NCBI GenBank assembly: GCA_902806565.1
Contig: CADCXA010000021.1
Span: 1,488,001 to 1,552,000 of the forward strand
Direction: 5' to 3'
Length of the DNA stretch: 64,000 nt
From: Hypoxylon rubiginosum
Lineage: Eukaryota; Ascomycota; Sordariomycetes; Xylariales; Hypoxylaceae
The notes below the pieces were generated by a model, which worked only from the letters and a program-made list of their open reading frames with translations, searched no databases and had not been told where the DNA came from. Made by a program: the position numbers and the translations under genes. This document shows, one piece after another, positions 42,762 through 53,993 of this stretch. Each line of letters starts with the position of its first letter. Positions within the stretch are counted from its first letter, which is position 1.

Positions 42762-43408
42762 GACGCTGGTTCTACTTTGGAGTATATGCTGTCCTTATAC
42801 TAGGTGATTTCCTTGTGTGATGGGTAGAGGACAACCTGATCTAGAATAGTCTGTTACTATAGAGAACAGACGACGCGTGACAAGACCAGATGAGGCTAAA
42901 CAATCGATCATCTGACAACTCTTACTTCCTTGATTATAAAATCAAAGCGAAACAATAATATTGTCTTCAGTAAAAAAGAAGTCTTTAAGCTTATACGTAT
43001 TTAAGTGTCGCACCTTGCATCAGACAACGCGTCGCTGCCCAAGAACAAGTGATCGATCATTGATCGGATACTCGAGGTCTTGGCGAACAAGGCCGATAAG
43101 ATCCGATAAGCCCGATAAGACACGATAAGGTAAGCCAAAGCCACCCCTCAACGTCACAGGGAATCTGTTACAGCAATTCAAACTCAAGTTCACATTCGCC
43201 AACCACTGCCTGTTATTTCACCAATGGCCCTGCTACCTTCGCCTCTCCTCCACCAATAATTATATAGCTTTCTAATAAACCGAAATGCAGCTTAGTTTCT
43301 TTACCACCCGTATAGCACGTCCTCGAGCGACCCATTGCCACCCGTGAAAGTGCGGCACTAGGCATCCTACCGAGCTAACGCACAGGCCTATCCTACAAGT
43401 TGCTCACG
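42762..43408. other. Divergent promoter region with ACGCGT and GATAAG sites
   Basis: The region lies between the coiled-coil gene and ATG14. It contains ACGCGT at 42873 and 43027, a GATCGATCATTGATC palindrome-like stretch near 43050-43066, and four GATAAG sites (listed separately). No gene is present. Confidence 0.55.
43095..43129 (+). promoter_or_regulatory. Cluster of four GATAAG sites, 9-10 bp apart
   Basis: GATAAG occurs at 43095, 43105, 43114 and 43124, each preceded by C. The spacing is one helical turn and the cluster lies about 285 bp upstream of the ATG14 start. GATAAG is the core bound by fungal GATA factors such as AreA/Nit2/Gat1, which activate nitrogen-starvation genes. Autophagy genes are known targets in yeasts. 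Regulation here is inferred from site density and phasing. Confidence 0.6.
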
Positions 43409-45130
43409 ATGAACTGCGACATATGCCAGCGGGCGCATCACCCGAAGAGGCTACCCTTCTTCTGCGCTGTAGATGCGAGAAACGAGATATACGATGGCCG
43501 CTTGGTTAATGCTAGGATTCTCATCGAGGCCGAAGAGCTCGAGTCTCGAGTCACCAAGCTATTGTCGGTCAGCGAGACGGATTCGGCCACTCCGAACAAA
43601 GATCGGTCGCCACAACTATACCTAGAAAACTGCGCCTCCGACGAACACAAGGCTATGGTGAGGACAGAGAGGATCATGGCCGCGGCAGACAAGCTACGCG
43701 ACGAAGTTGCCACCGCGAGGAAAGAGATCGAGGGGCGCAAGGCAGGCATTTCTCAGAAGAAGTCGGATCTCGCGGCCGCCTCGAGGGGGGTCGCTGTACG
43801 GCGAAGCCGGGAGACTGAGGAGACGAAGACAAGTATCAAGATGAAAAAATATACCTGGGATCGAGAATACGAAGCCATGACCCAGTATAGAGCTGCGCTA
43901 TGTATGGAGGTAGCCAAGCTCTACAGACTGCAGCGTGTGCGGCGTGGGAATCCCGTTCGATTCGAATACAAGATTGGCGGCATCGATATCATCGACTTAC
44001 ACAACATGAACAGTAAGCATTTACACCTGCAGTAGAATGCTATGTCCAGCTTGCTAACATTCTATTCAGATGCCCAACCCGAACTCATATCCGCATCTCT
44101 CGCCCACATCACCCACTTATTGTGGCTTACCTCACATTATCTCTCCATCCGCCTCCCGGCAGAGATCACTCTACCTCACAACGACTACCCTCGACCAACC
44201 ATCTTCTCCCTACAATCCTCCTACCACCACGGCGACGTCGCATTTCCCGGCACGTCCCTCTTACCTCCCGATCCGCGCGACCGCCAGTTCGCCCACGTCC
44301 CGCACCCCCGCCCGCTGTTCCTAGACAAGCCGCTATCGATCCTAGCCAAGGAGGACTCGGTGCTGTACAACAGCTTCCTAGAAGCTATATGTCTCCTCGC
44401 CTACGACATCGTCTGGCTCTGCCGGACCCAGGGCGTTCCCGTGGGCGACAACAGCAACAGCCTCGAGGACTTCGCCAGCATGGGCCGGAACCTGTATAAT
44501 CTACTCATCAACTCGTCGCTGCAGCGCAACCCGCAGCAGATCGCCGACGCCGCCGCCGCGCAACCCACCACAAGCGGCGGCAGCAACAACAACAGCACCA
44601 GCCCCCCGGCCGAGTTCGGCCGGACGGCCCCGCGCATGGGCCTATTCTCGCACGGCACCGCGCACACGTTCCTGGGCGCGGCCGCCGGCAACGACCTGAC
44701 GCGCAGCTTCAAGATGCCTAGCAACATCATGAAGCTCGTCGACCGGCTCAAGGCCAAGCTCGCGCGCGAGGACCCCGCCGCCGCTGCCGCCGCCCCCGAG
44801 TGGGAGCTGCTGGAAGACGATGCGTGGACCCCCGACGACGCGCTCGACGACGGCGTCCTGGTCGGCGGCGGCACGCCGGGGAGGGCCGGAGGCGGAAGCC
44901 GTGCTGGTGCTGGTGGTGGTTTTGGTGCTCGTGCTGGTGTGCCCCCGCATAGGTACGGCATCGAGAGCTACATGAGCGTTAACACCGTCCGGAGCACCGG
45001 TAGCGGCGATCATAACCCTAGGGTGCCTTATACTAGCAGCGGCAGTGCCGCGGTTTCTAGTAGAGACCGTGAGAAGGAGAGGGAGAGGGAGAGGGGTACG
45101 AGTGGTTGGATGAAGATAAAGCCTAGGTAG
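43409..45130 (+). CDS. atg14: Autophagy PI3-kinase complex I subunit Atg14 (554 aa, two exons)
   Basis: Exon 1 is 43409-44012 and exon 2 is 44070-45130; the 57-nt intron has branch GCTAAC and the join (AAC A|AT) is exact. The start is the ATG of MNCDIC, with paired cysteines (CDIC and a third Cys after RLPFF) as in the N-terminal CxxC of Atg14. Residues about 30-180 are coiled coil, the Atg6-binding part. The second half has the conserved helical segments LAHITHLLWLTSHYLSIRLP, LSILAKEDSVLYNSFLEAIC and MGRNLYNLLINSSL. The C-terminus is a Gly/Ala/Ser-rich low-complexity tail ending SGWMKIKPR. Atg14 directs Vps34-Vps15-Atg6 to the phagophore assembly site. ATG6 is 4.3 kb downstream on the same strand. 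Confidence 0.9.
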
Positions 45131-45800
45131 ATGGCCAACCAACCAGCCAGCCAGCTAGATGTGTTTGAAGACCTGTGCTGCATGTATTACACTAGACTAG
45201 ACGGCAGTGTCTTGAATATCATTATACCCCCCGTTTCGAACTGTTTACGCAGGAAGTTTTTGGATAATGGGGTTATTTATAGACATGTAGGTTAGAAATA
45301 TAAGACACAATCCACATGTCTAGACTCAGTCCTGCTTGAGGATACTGCTATTCTTCAGTGTCTGTGATAAGGTACTGTAGCCGTACAATCGTACAATATG
45401 GATGTAATTACTGCGATACTCACGCTATATTATGACAGGAAAGTACATATATCTAGACAGTATTACTTAATGCTTACACTCAGGAGCATTCAACGATCTC
45501 GAGGGACGCATACTGACGGCACACTTTTACCTCCGTGAATTCCTCCGTGAATTACCTACACATTATAGGGCATGTTGGCCTATGATTACAATTCGTACAC
45601 AATTCACAAACACGAATCAAAATATTATGCAGGTATCTATTCTATTATATACTCAGGGCCAATACGCCTTTAAGTGTCGCTCATATTGAGCTAATTATAT
45701 ACATCCAGCATTATCTATATATATATAGCGCGACTCCCATACCTATAACCCAGGTACAGTAGTCGATTTTCTAACCACTGCTTGAAGCAACTTCTTCTTT
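45131..45800. other. Intergenic region between convergent ATG14 and SCM3
   Basis: AT-rich 670-bp spacer with 3' ends on both sides. A duplicated word (CTCCGTGAATT, at 45532 and 45543) is visible; nothing else. Confidence 0.55.
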
Positions 45801-48800
45801 CTACCTGCAGCACGTAAAGCAGAAATCCCGATCGCACACGAACCCGTCGACGCCGCACCTTCGCACCGTGCCGCCCGGCGTCCGCACCCCGTCGTCATCG
45901 TCGTCGTCCCCGTCCCCGAGCGTCTTCTTCGCGACGCGCCGCCACGACGGCGTGCTCGCCAGGGGGGGCGGGTCGGGAATTTCTAGATACGTGTTCCTGT
46001 TCGCCACGGTGCGCGCCAGCGGCGAGCTCTGCGGTCCGCTGCCGCCGTCGAACCTGCGCTTTCCGTTCCCGCCCCGCGACAGCGCCCGCGAGTCCGTGGC
46101 CGGCGCTGTCGGATGCTTGGCGGCGCGGTGCTGCGGGGTGAGCGCAGTGGCGCCGGAGCCGGAGCTCATGAGGAAGCCGTGGCGGCGGCCGGTCTTGCGC
46201 GGCGTGTTCGCCGAGACGGGAGAGGAGTTGTTTCTACCCAACTTGCTGGGCCGGTGCTGGGGGGTCCCGCGGTAATCGGGCCGGGGCGGAAAGAGGGGGC
46301 TGGACGAGACGCCGGACGACAGCACGCTCAGCTCGTCCTCGTCTTCTAGGGTGTCTGGGACAAGATTGGCGAGGCGGTATTTCTTCTTGGCGGGTGTGCT
46401 GAGACGGTGGCGGCTTCCGGGTTCTCCGGTGCTTAGCTCCCGCTGCTTCCTCGGCGTCGAGGGCGCTGCGAGTCTGGTTGGGTTGGGTTGGGTAGGATAG
46501 AGGCGATTTGACGCGTATTCCGGCGGTGCAAAAGGATCAGCACCCCCGGCTTGCTCATATTCTAAACTTGGGTTATTGTGCGCTGGTAATGGCCGTAAGG
46601 CCACCTCGATTCTCTCAGCGAACGAGCTTTGAGACTGTACGCTTTCCGGTTCATGCGTTGGCAGGGACGGAGGCTTCCGACACCCGCCAGCACCACATTC
46701 TGGGTGGCCCTGTACTTGCATCTGGCCTTCCGTATTATCGGGAAGTACTTGAGTTTCTGTGGTGGAAATAGGGGGCGTCTCCTCCCTCTGTTGAATTCCG
46801 GACGACTGGATGTCAGTTTCGTCTGACTCGATTTGTAAAGGAGGGCTTTGAGCTGCCTCTTGTGAGCAGTTAGGTGTAATATTGGACTCGTATGGCTCTT
46901 CTGGAGTATCAACTACCTCTTTAACCCCGAGATCATGAGATATGACTTCTGCATCAGCTACCACATCCGTATCCTTGGCGGTATAGTTCTCCAAATTGGT
47001 TGCTCGGTCGTTCCCTTGATTAGAGCAAACGTCTTCCTCGTTATCTTGTGGTGTATGGAATACCTCCAGATCTTGAGTGTCCCCGGTCGATCCGGGATTA
47101 TTATGCGAGGGCACCTCTTTGTCTTGGGGTAGCTTTTCCGGCTCCTTTGTAGTGCTCTGATTAGAATACGAGGTTTCTGGCTCCCTCGAATTCTCCGCAG
47201 TGAAAAATAGGTCAGCTGCATCATCGTCGGCGTGCGATGAATTTTCAATCGAGACATTATCAAGTTCAGTGCTTTGTTCCTTGCTGTAATTAGATTGATC
47301 CATAGGCGGTTCGTCATGAACTCCTTGGTTCCGAATGGCATCCTCGGATTTCGCAACAGTTTCTTCATCAACGTGAGTATCTTCAGCTGAATCAGGTTGT
47401 ATGGCCTCGTTTCCTTCATGTGAACAGTCGTAGGATATTACATCCTCAGCAGCCAGGCCTATTCTTTCAGATAACGCTTTCGAAATATCGTTAGTCGTCA
47501 TTTCCGTAGCAGTTTGGGTGTCGTTAGTTTCCGAACTTGGTTCACGAGATATCTCGCTAAATATTTCTACCTGCTTGCGAGACTGTGAAGACTCCCTTGA
47601 CTGAGAATATAAAGACGCCGTATCATCTGGAATTGATGCCCTCATTCGGGCTAGTTTAGCCACAATCTGTTTCGCCAATGTAGACTCCTCTTCCGTAGGT
47701 GGTTGTGATATAGACGTGGCTGCGAAATATGCTATAGCTTCATCTGTGGGTTCCGGTGTTGGATCCCTTAGAATAACGTCCCTACTCTCAGTGCATATTT
47801 CAGCTGTTTCCTCTATCGGTCCTTGTGCTTTTGCCGGCGAAGAGCCCTTTCTTGGTCGTCCCGGGCCACGGCGTGGCTTTTGAGAAGTATGCTCAAATAC
47901 CATCGTCGGATTTTGTTTGGCATCCTTTTGGTTCACCTGCGCATCCTTTTTCTCGACGAGAGACGATGTTGCGGGTTTGCTATCCTTGCCTGCAACTTGA
48001 ACCTCTTTCGTAGTATTACCCGACAGGACATCGTCCTCTTCAGAATCATCTTCAATCGACACCACAGGAGCTTGAGACTGACGCTTGGAAGTCTTCACGT
48101 GGGGGAACTTTGTCGATACTCGATGACGAGCTGGACCATTAAGCAGAGCGGTCCCATAGCCTCCGCCTGGCGCTAACATTGGTGCGTACCCATATCCCGG
48201 TGGAGGCGGGTATCCCATGGCCTGGCCCATAAAGCCGTACATATCCTGGTGATGAGGTATCGGGATCTCTGGAGTTTGCCAGAGTGGATCGCCAGGCCCG
48301 TTGCCGAACCTGGGGGGTTCGAACATAACTGGGTGTGTGGACCCATAAGGATTTGAGGGCATTCCGGAAGATGATAGTGGACGATGAGTGCCGTTGACTA
48401 TGCCGATCCGGTCCGGGCGAGCAGGCTGATGTGTTGATGAGGTAGTCTTAGCTAACGACTTAGATTTCGATTTTGCGACCGGTCCTACGTCTTTCCCTTT
48501 CCCCTTCGCTATCTTTTCCTCGGCGTTACTCAAAATGGAGCCTTGCCGGGCACGTACTTTCTCATCCTCGAGAGATTGGAGGTGTCCATTGTCAACGACT
48601 ACTTCGCCGGTCTCAAGGTCGATCTCATCACCAACCCCGGTAAAGTCTCTCTCATATTTCTCGAAGATGCGTTCGAAGGCAGACTTGAGTCTCGTTGCAG
48701 CCTTTGCTCTCCCTTTATCGAGCTCATAAAGGGGATTTTGCCTGGCGTCAAACTGAGTGGGACTCATAGAAAGTTCATCTTGATTTGCCTCATCGTCGTC

Positions 48801-48854
48801 ATCGTCGTCGTAGGGGGCTTGCCCGAGTTTCAATCTCTTGGAGGGTGATTCCAT
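45801..48854 (-). CDS. scm3: Centromere histone chaperone Scm3 (HJURP family), 1017 aa, single exon
   Basis: The minus-strand frame is open from 49121, but the true start is the internal ATG at 48854 (MESPSKRLKLGQ). Upstream codons are AT-rich leader with no conservation pattern. Residues about 25-100 are the Scm3 domain: MSPTQFDARQNPLYELDKGR, a helix AAXRLKSAFERIFEKYERDF, then the invariant-looking GVGDEIDLETGEVVVDNGHL. This domain binds Cse4/CENP-A-H4 and loads it at centromeres. A middle AT-hook-like motif RRGPGRPRKG (about residue 328) could bind AT-rich centromere DNA. Long acidic disordered stretches follow. The C-terminus ends in a Cys-rich CGVDGFVCDRDFCFTCC. Filamentous Scm3 proteins are much longer than yeast Scm3, as here. 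Confidence 0.9.
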   Translation of the reverse strand: MESPSKRLKLGQAPYDDDDDDEANQDELSMSPTQFDARQNPLYELDKGRAKAATRLKSAFERIFEKYERDFTGVGDEIDLETGEVVVDNGHLQSLEDEKVRARQGSILSNAEEKIAKGKGKDVGPVAKSKSKSLAKTTSSTHQPARPDRIGIVNGTHRPLSSSGMPSNPYGSTHPVMFEPPRFGNGPGDPLWQTPEIPIPHHQDMYGFMGQAMGYPPPPGYGYAPMLAPGGGYGTALLNGPARHRVSTKFPHVKTSKRQSQAPVVSIEDDSEEDDVLSGNTTKEVQVAGKDSKPATSSLVEKKDAQVNQKDAKQNPTMVFEHTSQKPRRGPGRPRKGSSPAKAQGPIEETAEICTESRDVILRDPTPEPTDEAIAYFAATSISQPPTEEESTLAKQIVAKLARMRASIPDDTASLYSQSRESSQSRKQVEIFSEISREPSSETNDTQTATEMTTNDISKALSERIGLAAEDVISYDCSHEGNEAIQPDSAEDTHVDEETVAKSEDAIRNQGVHDEPPMDQSNYSKEQSTELDNVSIENSSHADDDAADLFFTAENSREPETSYSNQSTTKEPEKLPQDKEVPSHNNPGSTGDTQDLEVFHTPQDNEEDVCSNQGNDRATNLENYTAKDTDVVADAEVISHDLGVKEVVDTPEEPYESNITPNCSQEAAQSPPLQIESDETDIQSSGIQQREETPPISTTETQVLPDNTEGQMQVQGHPECGAGGCRKPPSLPTHEPESVQSQSSFAERIEVALRPLPAHNNPSLEYEQAGGADPFAPPEYASNRLYPTQPNPTRLAAPSTPRKQRELSTGEPGSRHRLSTPAKKKYRLANLVPDTLEDEDELSVLSSGVSSSPLFPPRPDYRGTPQHRPSKLGRNNSSPVSANTPRKTGRRHGFLMSSGSGATALTPQHRAAKHPTAPATDSRALSRGGNGKRRFDGGSGPQSSPLARTVANRNTYLEIPDPPPLASTPSWRRVAKKTLGDGDDDDDDGVRTPGGTVRRCGVDGFVCDRDFCFTCCR

Positions 48855-49417
48855 GGTTCCAGTCCCCTTGCCATAGTTTATATGAGTGGAATTTATGAGG
48901 CAGGGCTCAATAATGAAAAACAAACTAACTCCATATATAACACCTGAACGAAAGGTGGTGAAAAGACAAATTGATTTGTAGTTGGTTGGTTCAATTGCTT
49001 TGATGATGAACCGTAAACATGTAAATAAAGATGGATAAACATGCCGGTATCTTATCGAACAATGGGGTTTTATGCAGCTAAGCCAAGCCTTGAAAAAGCG
49101 CTGTACTTGATATGGCCACAATATAAGTACCTCCTATGCCATTTTTAGCCTATGCGGTACTCGCAGCTTAGTATCATGATCTTCAGCTGGGTTTAGCTGC
49201 GGGCTGCCGTCTTGTTGTCCTCCCCACCATCAAAATAGCCTGTACTTTAGCGATGCAGGTACCTGACTGATCAGCTGATGACGTACTGAGCATATGCGAC
49301 CCATGCATATCTTAACGTCGTTAGCCAGCACAAACGTTAACTTTAGCATTTCAACATTTTCATCTGCATATTTGACTACACCAGTATGGAAGAGACGGCA
49401 CATGTCTCAATCCCGCA
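48855..49417. other. Divergent promoter region SCM3/ATG6
   Basis: 563 bp between the SCM3 and ATG6 starts. The open minus-strand extension of SCM3 into this region (to 49121) is judged non-coding leader. No other gene. Confidence 0.55.
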
Positions 49418-51002
49418 ATGTATTGTCAGAAGTGCCGCACTCCCCTCAAGCTAGATGGGTCATTAGCAGACCTTAACCCGGCTGCGTTTGAGCTACTTGT
49501 CGGTTAGTTGCCCACCAAAAATACCAAATACCATTGCGCTCGCGGCTGACTCTTACCTACTATTCACAGCTTCGACCTCCCAACAACCACCGAAGAGACC
49601 ACCATCTTCCCGCCTAACCTTCCCAAATGATTCCGAAAGAAGAACTCTATACGATAAGGTATCCAAGGATACCGGACCTGCCACCTTCAAGAGAAATACT
49701 GGCGCCTTGCGGGGTGATGGCCAACATCGCGATAGCTCGGCCATGTCCTTCGTCCTTCTTACAGAGTCGCAAGTAGCCCCTCCGAGGCTCACCCCCCCTA
49801 TAGAGTCACCAAACTCAAGACAACCACCGCAACGGCGGAGGTCAGTATCCAGTGGCCAGCGCAATGATGGCAAACCTGCCCAGCCTCACGAAGCCGAGCG
49901 CATCAACAAACTGTTCGAGATACTATCTGCACGATCCGATATCGACCATCCCGTGTGTGTTGAGTGTACGGAAATGCTAGTAGATGGGTTACAGAAGAAA
50001 TTAGAATCAACAGCACGGGAACGAGATGCCTATGCTGCATTCCTTAAGCAGGTCCAAGCAGACATACCCAGCGAGGAGGATCTCGCCGAGTCCGAGAAAG
50101 CTCTAGCGAAGGCCCGGAAAGACGAGGAAGAAGCAATGAACGAGCTACTCGCGCTAGAAAAAGATAAGGCAGCTTTAGATGTGGAAATTGCAGCACTTGA
50201 GGAAGAATCGCAGGCACTAGATGCGGAAGAGGAGCAATTTTGGAGAGATCGCAACGCATTCGCGGCGAAGCTCGCTGAATTCCAATCTGAAAGGGACAGC
50301 ATCAACTCCATGTTCGATCACGACTCTCAGCTACTCACCAAGCTTCAGCGAGCTAACGTCTACAACGATACCTTCTCCATACATCACGACGGTCACTTTG
50401 CGACGATCAACGGGCTTAGGCTGGGTAAACTGTCCGCGAAGCCTGTGGACTGGCCCGAGATCAATGCCGCCTGGGGTCAGGCATTATTACTAGTCGTCAC
50501 TGTTGCTGATAAACTGGGGTACAAATTCGATGGATACGAGCCGCTACCGATGGGCTCAACATCCAAGATCATCCGCTATGAATATCCTTCTCCGTCTTCG
50601 AGCCGGCTAGGCGGTCATCGAACAGGACCTCCACCGGCTCCCAAGAAGAGCGTTCTGGAGCTCTTCTCCTCGGGCGACCTCCCTCTACAAATGCTGTGGA
50701 ACCGCAAGTTCGACCAGGGGATGGTAGCGTTCCTCGAGCTGGTGAGGCAGCTCGGGGTGTTCGTCCACCAGCAGACGAAGTCGGGCAGCGTGAATCCGCT
50801 GACGCTTCCCTACAAGATCGAGGGCGACAAGATCGGGGACGACAGGATAGGGCACTACAGCGTCAAGCTGGGCATGAACAACGACGAGAGCTGGACGAAG
50901 GCGTGTAAGTTTGCGCTTACGTGCTGCAAGTTTCTGATTGCGCATGCTAGTAACGTGAGCGTCGCAACGAACGGGGTCGCACCAAACGCGAACGGGCGCT
51001 GA
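49418..51002 (+). CDS. atg6: Autophagy and vacuolar sorting protein Atg6/Vps30 (Beclin 1), 505 aa, two exons
   Basis: Exon 1 is 49418-49502 (MYCQKCRTPLKLDGSLADLN...) and exon 2 is 49570-51002; the 67-nt intron (donor GTTAGT, acceptor TTCACAG) joins V-A-STSQQPPK in phase. The N-terminal CxxC (YCQKC) and a second pair (CVECTEM) are the zinc-binding cysteines of fungal Beclin. A long coiled coil (about residues 150-270) binds Atg14 or Vps38. The C-terminal BARA/ECD domain includes FNTM-like NVYNDTFSIHHDGHFATING, the GLRLG motif, WPEINAAWGQALLL and the final helix WTKACKFALTCCKFLIAH. It is a subunit of Vps34 complexes I and II. Exon 1 is easily missed because a longer out-of-frame ORF overlaps it. 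Confidence 0.95.
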
Positions 51003-51587
51003 GTTGTTTGGTACTGCTTTTGATTCCGTGGTTGGTTGGGTTAGGTACATAGCAACGGCGTTTGGTGTTGCTAGAGATCAGTAGGAGTAATAGGTATTAC
51101 TAACGTGATTGTGGTGGATGGGAATGTTGTCCATCAATGTCTAGTCACCCTAGCTTGCCTACATGTATGGAGTCCGTTTGTACTAAGCTGGTATCCATCT
51201 CTAATACTTGTCAAATCAACTCGAGGCCTCATAGAACCACGCACATTACGTGCACGTATTTTGGTGCACTACAACTATAAGGCAGTTAGTAAGGTGTTGA
51301 AGAAATAGCAAACGTTATCTCTAGACTGGTCTACCCCCATGAAATACAGGCATGTCCAAATTCTCTAGATACTTGTTTGTTCCTTGAACTATTTGCGGCA
51401 GAGTTGAATGCCTTCATCTACCTAGTTGAGGTCTATAGGCACACATTCAATTAATAGCGAGTTGAAATCAGAGACTCGTTATGAGCCAGTTAATATCCTA
51501 GGGAATTCAACGCTGTTTATTCGTTCGGTTCGCATCTATTCTATTGGGTATTCATTCTAAGTGCTTCTGACCCCTTACTCCTGATCC
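51003..51587. other. Intergenic region between convergent ATG6 and the STAND-like pseudogene
   Basis: No gene is supported. A 67-codon frame (51105-51308) has no features. Confidence 0.55.
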
Positions 51588-53665
51588 CTATCCCATAGTG
51601 CCATTCAAATTCCATAAATCGCCGATGCTTGCCGCGCCAGGCATAGACGAGCCGGCCCTGCCTTGGTTCATGCGAGTTGCCAACACGCGCTCTCCGATGT
51701 CCATTTTCTGGCCAAGAACATAGCTACCGCCGAGCGTGGTGAACAAGATCTTGAACCAACGCCCTTCACTTTGCCGTCGCAGCATGTTTACCAGCAGCGC
51801 AATGCCGACCGTGGTCTTGGAGCTTTCCAGGCGTTCCAGGCCGTTGATAACGCAGACTAGTGCGTGCGGGGCGAGGGTCAGCAGGCTATCCAGAATCTCC
51901 AACGCCGCGTCGATGCTGGCAAAACTCCCGTCGAGCCGCTCGAGCTTATCTCGAGCCAGCTGTGGGGTATCGGGAACATCTTCGGGGAGCAGGTTGATGA
52001 ACTGTGTGATCAGAGAGTAAAGGAGAGCTATGAGACCGGCCTGCTGGGCCGACATGGAAAGTCTTTTTTGGAAGTCGTAGCGGCTTCGCCGGAAGAAGAG
52101 AATAGCGGGTATGCCTATTGTTGATGAGCTGGTACCTACCTGCATGGCCATTCTAGAGAGGTCTTCGTTCTGAGAAACCTCCCCTGGCCCTTCAACCCAG
52201 AGAAATCGAGAGCCCTCTGTTTTGGTCCATACATGAAGGGATCGGACTACTTCTTCTGGTATGGCTGGACACCTAGAAGCATCGCCGGTATGTAGTGGTA
52301 AATACACGGCGAATTCCTTCAGACGTTCCGAATATCTTTCCATTTTGTCTCTTGTCAGGCGCATTTCTTCGACTTCGTCGATAGGATTATTCTCCGGTTT
52401 GTCAGAGTCTAAAAGGCTATTGATGGGGGGATCCAAGTTCCCAAGAGCTATTTTTGTAGAGCCGAGTATCAACGCTTTTCGCTCCTCTTTGTATCATTAG
52501 TTATACTCTGTTGCGCGCTATAGAGAGAGAGAGGGAAGAAAGGGAAAGGGGTAAAACCGACCCTCTTTTATCGCCTCGCCGTTGGCCTGAAGGAGATTCG
52601 CAGAGTTTACGCCCAAGTCCAAGAGCAAGTCGTATAGTCTTCCGAATCTTCTCTCCAAGGTCTCTTCCAATTGTATCCTGACCTCGTCGCCGTGCCTGCG
52701 TTGGTTTTCTGCGAAGTCTATAACCCTCAGTTGAGTCTTCAAATTCGCCTCTCGATTAACTTGCTGCACGAGCCTCTGTATTTTCGTAACTCTCTTATGG
52801 ACGCTATTATCGTAAAAATTGACATTAAATGATTTAAGTAGGCGTCGTCCTGGCGATCGATACCATTTCATGGAGTGGCATAGGAATTCGAAGACTTCAG
52901 TGTACAGCTTAAATACACATCGCTTCATTTCTGAGCTGTCAGAATCATGGTGCTCTTTCCCACGTAATGGAGGTCACTGTTCAGATCAGCGAGGGCTTCA
53001 GAAAAGCCCTGAGCAGTTTTTCCGTATGAGACGGAAGCCTATTTCCAAGTCAGCTCCTGACTATTACTTATTCACTAGGGAGTCAGGTAAAGTACCCACT
53101 TTGACGACAGAAGATATGACTCCTACTAATAGTGAGGTGTACATGTTACCCTCAGGGATGACGCTGAATAATGCTTTGTGTCCCTCTAAAGATTCTAAGA
53201 ACCGAGAGAGGTTGTTCTTCACTCGTCTCCAACCATGTTCACTTTGAGTTTCCAAGTCCTTTTGGGCTGAGAGCACCTGTTCCTGAAGGGCCATGATAGA
53301 GGGAGGCTTATCAATGCCATCTGTCCACTCTAAGCCTGGGAAGTGAGATTTGAAGTCTCGCCAGATCTCGGCAACTCTCCGACATTGCTGCTCTAGAAGC
53401 GCGGAATCCGGGTCACTGATAATCATGTAAGCGTACGGTGACATAAAAGCCTCCTTCGTGTCTTCGGAAGGAGTACAGACCTCGGTTTCTCAGTGAACTG
53501 TAGCCAATGTTGCCATAGGGCGCCTTCATTTTCTCGTGCCCTCTCCCCTTCCTGCCAAGTTCCGAGCGCTTGCGCGATCGGATCTTCAGGCATTTCTTCT
53601 GCGACCTTCTCGCTGAACCTTCGGACAATTGTGGTGACCTCAGGATCGAATTTGTGGTCGCTCAT
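51588..53665 (-). pseudogene. DUF7708/STAND-like NTPase-type gene with a frameshift
   Basis: Minus-strand exons: 53665-53481, 53415-53100, 53038-52562 and 52486-51588, with introns of 65, 61 and 75 nt. The pieces fit the fungal layout with an N-terminal helical domain (ALFSVIPEGNMYTSLLVGVI), then MKRCVFKLYTEVFEFLCHSM, then a degenerate P-loop NTPase-like part (SRFLWVEGPGEVSQNED, ALVCVINGLERLES). Exon 3 reads ASVSYGKTAQGFSEALADLN...TMILTAQ and then hits TGA near 52929. Continuation in MKRCVFKLYTEV requires skipping two bases (the AA before ATG at about 52931). The exon is exactly two bases too long for the next splice phase as well. So the gene is broken, or the assembly has a 2-bp error. Such genes are often part of fungal non-self recognition and incompatibility repertoires. 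Confidence 0.7.
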
Positions 53666-53993
53666 GTTTTGATCTTCTCCCCATCGTTTCTTTGGAACGC
53701 GCGATCTGAAATTGATGATCCTGTTGCGGCTAATGCGACTTTATCAATGTTCAGGATTATGATATGTTGCATTTACCGTCTTATATTTACCCTCTCCCTC
53801 TCAGCTTATAGGTATATAAACTAGTCCACGGTGTGTGTTGGGGGTCGTGACGGCCGTGAGACCAGGTTGCCTGCCTGATTTCAAGAGAGGTTGCACAGTA
53901 TTACAAATCTCGGTTTCATATCTATAGGCTACGTTCCACTATTCTAAGTTATCTTCCAAGTTTACGAAAGTTGAAACTCATGGTCCTTTAGAC
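53666..53993. other. Divergent upstream region
   Basis: Only promoter-like sequence between the STAND-like gene and the AAA ATPase gene. Confidence 0.5.

Noticed and set aside
48855..49121. N-terminal extension of SCM3
   Set aside because: The frame is open but AT-rich and unlike Scm3. The conserved protein begins at MESPSKRLKL, and the rest fits a leader/promoter.
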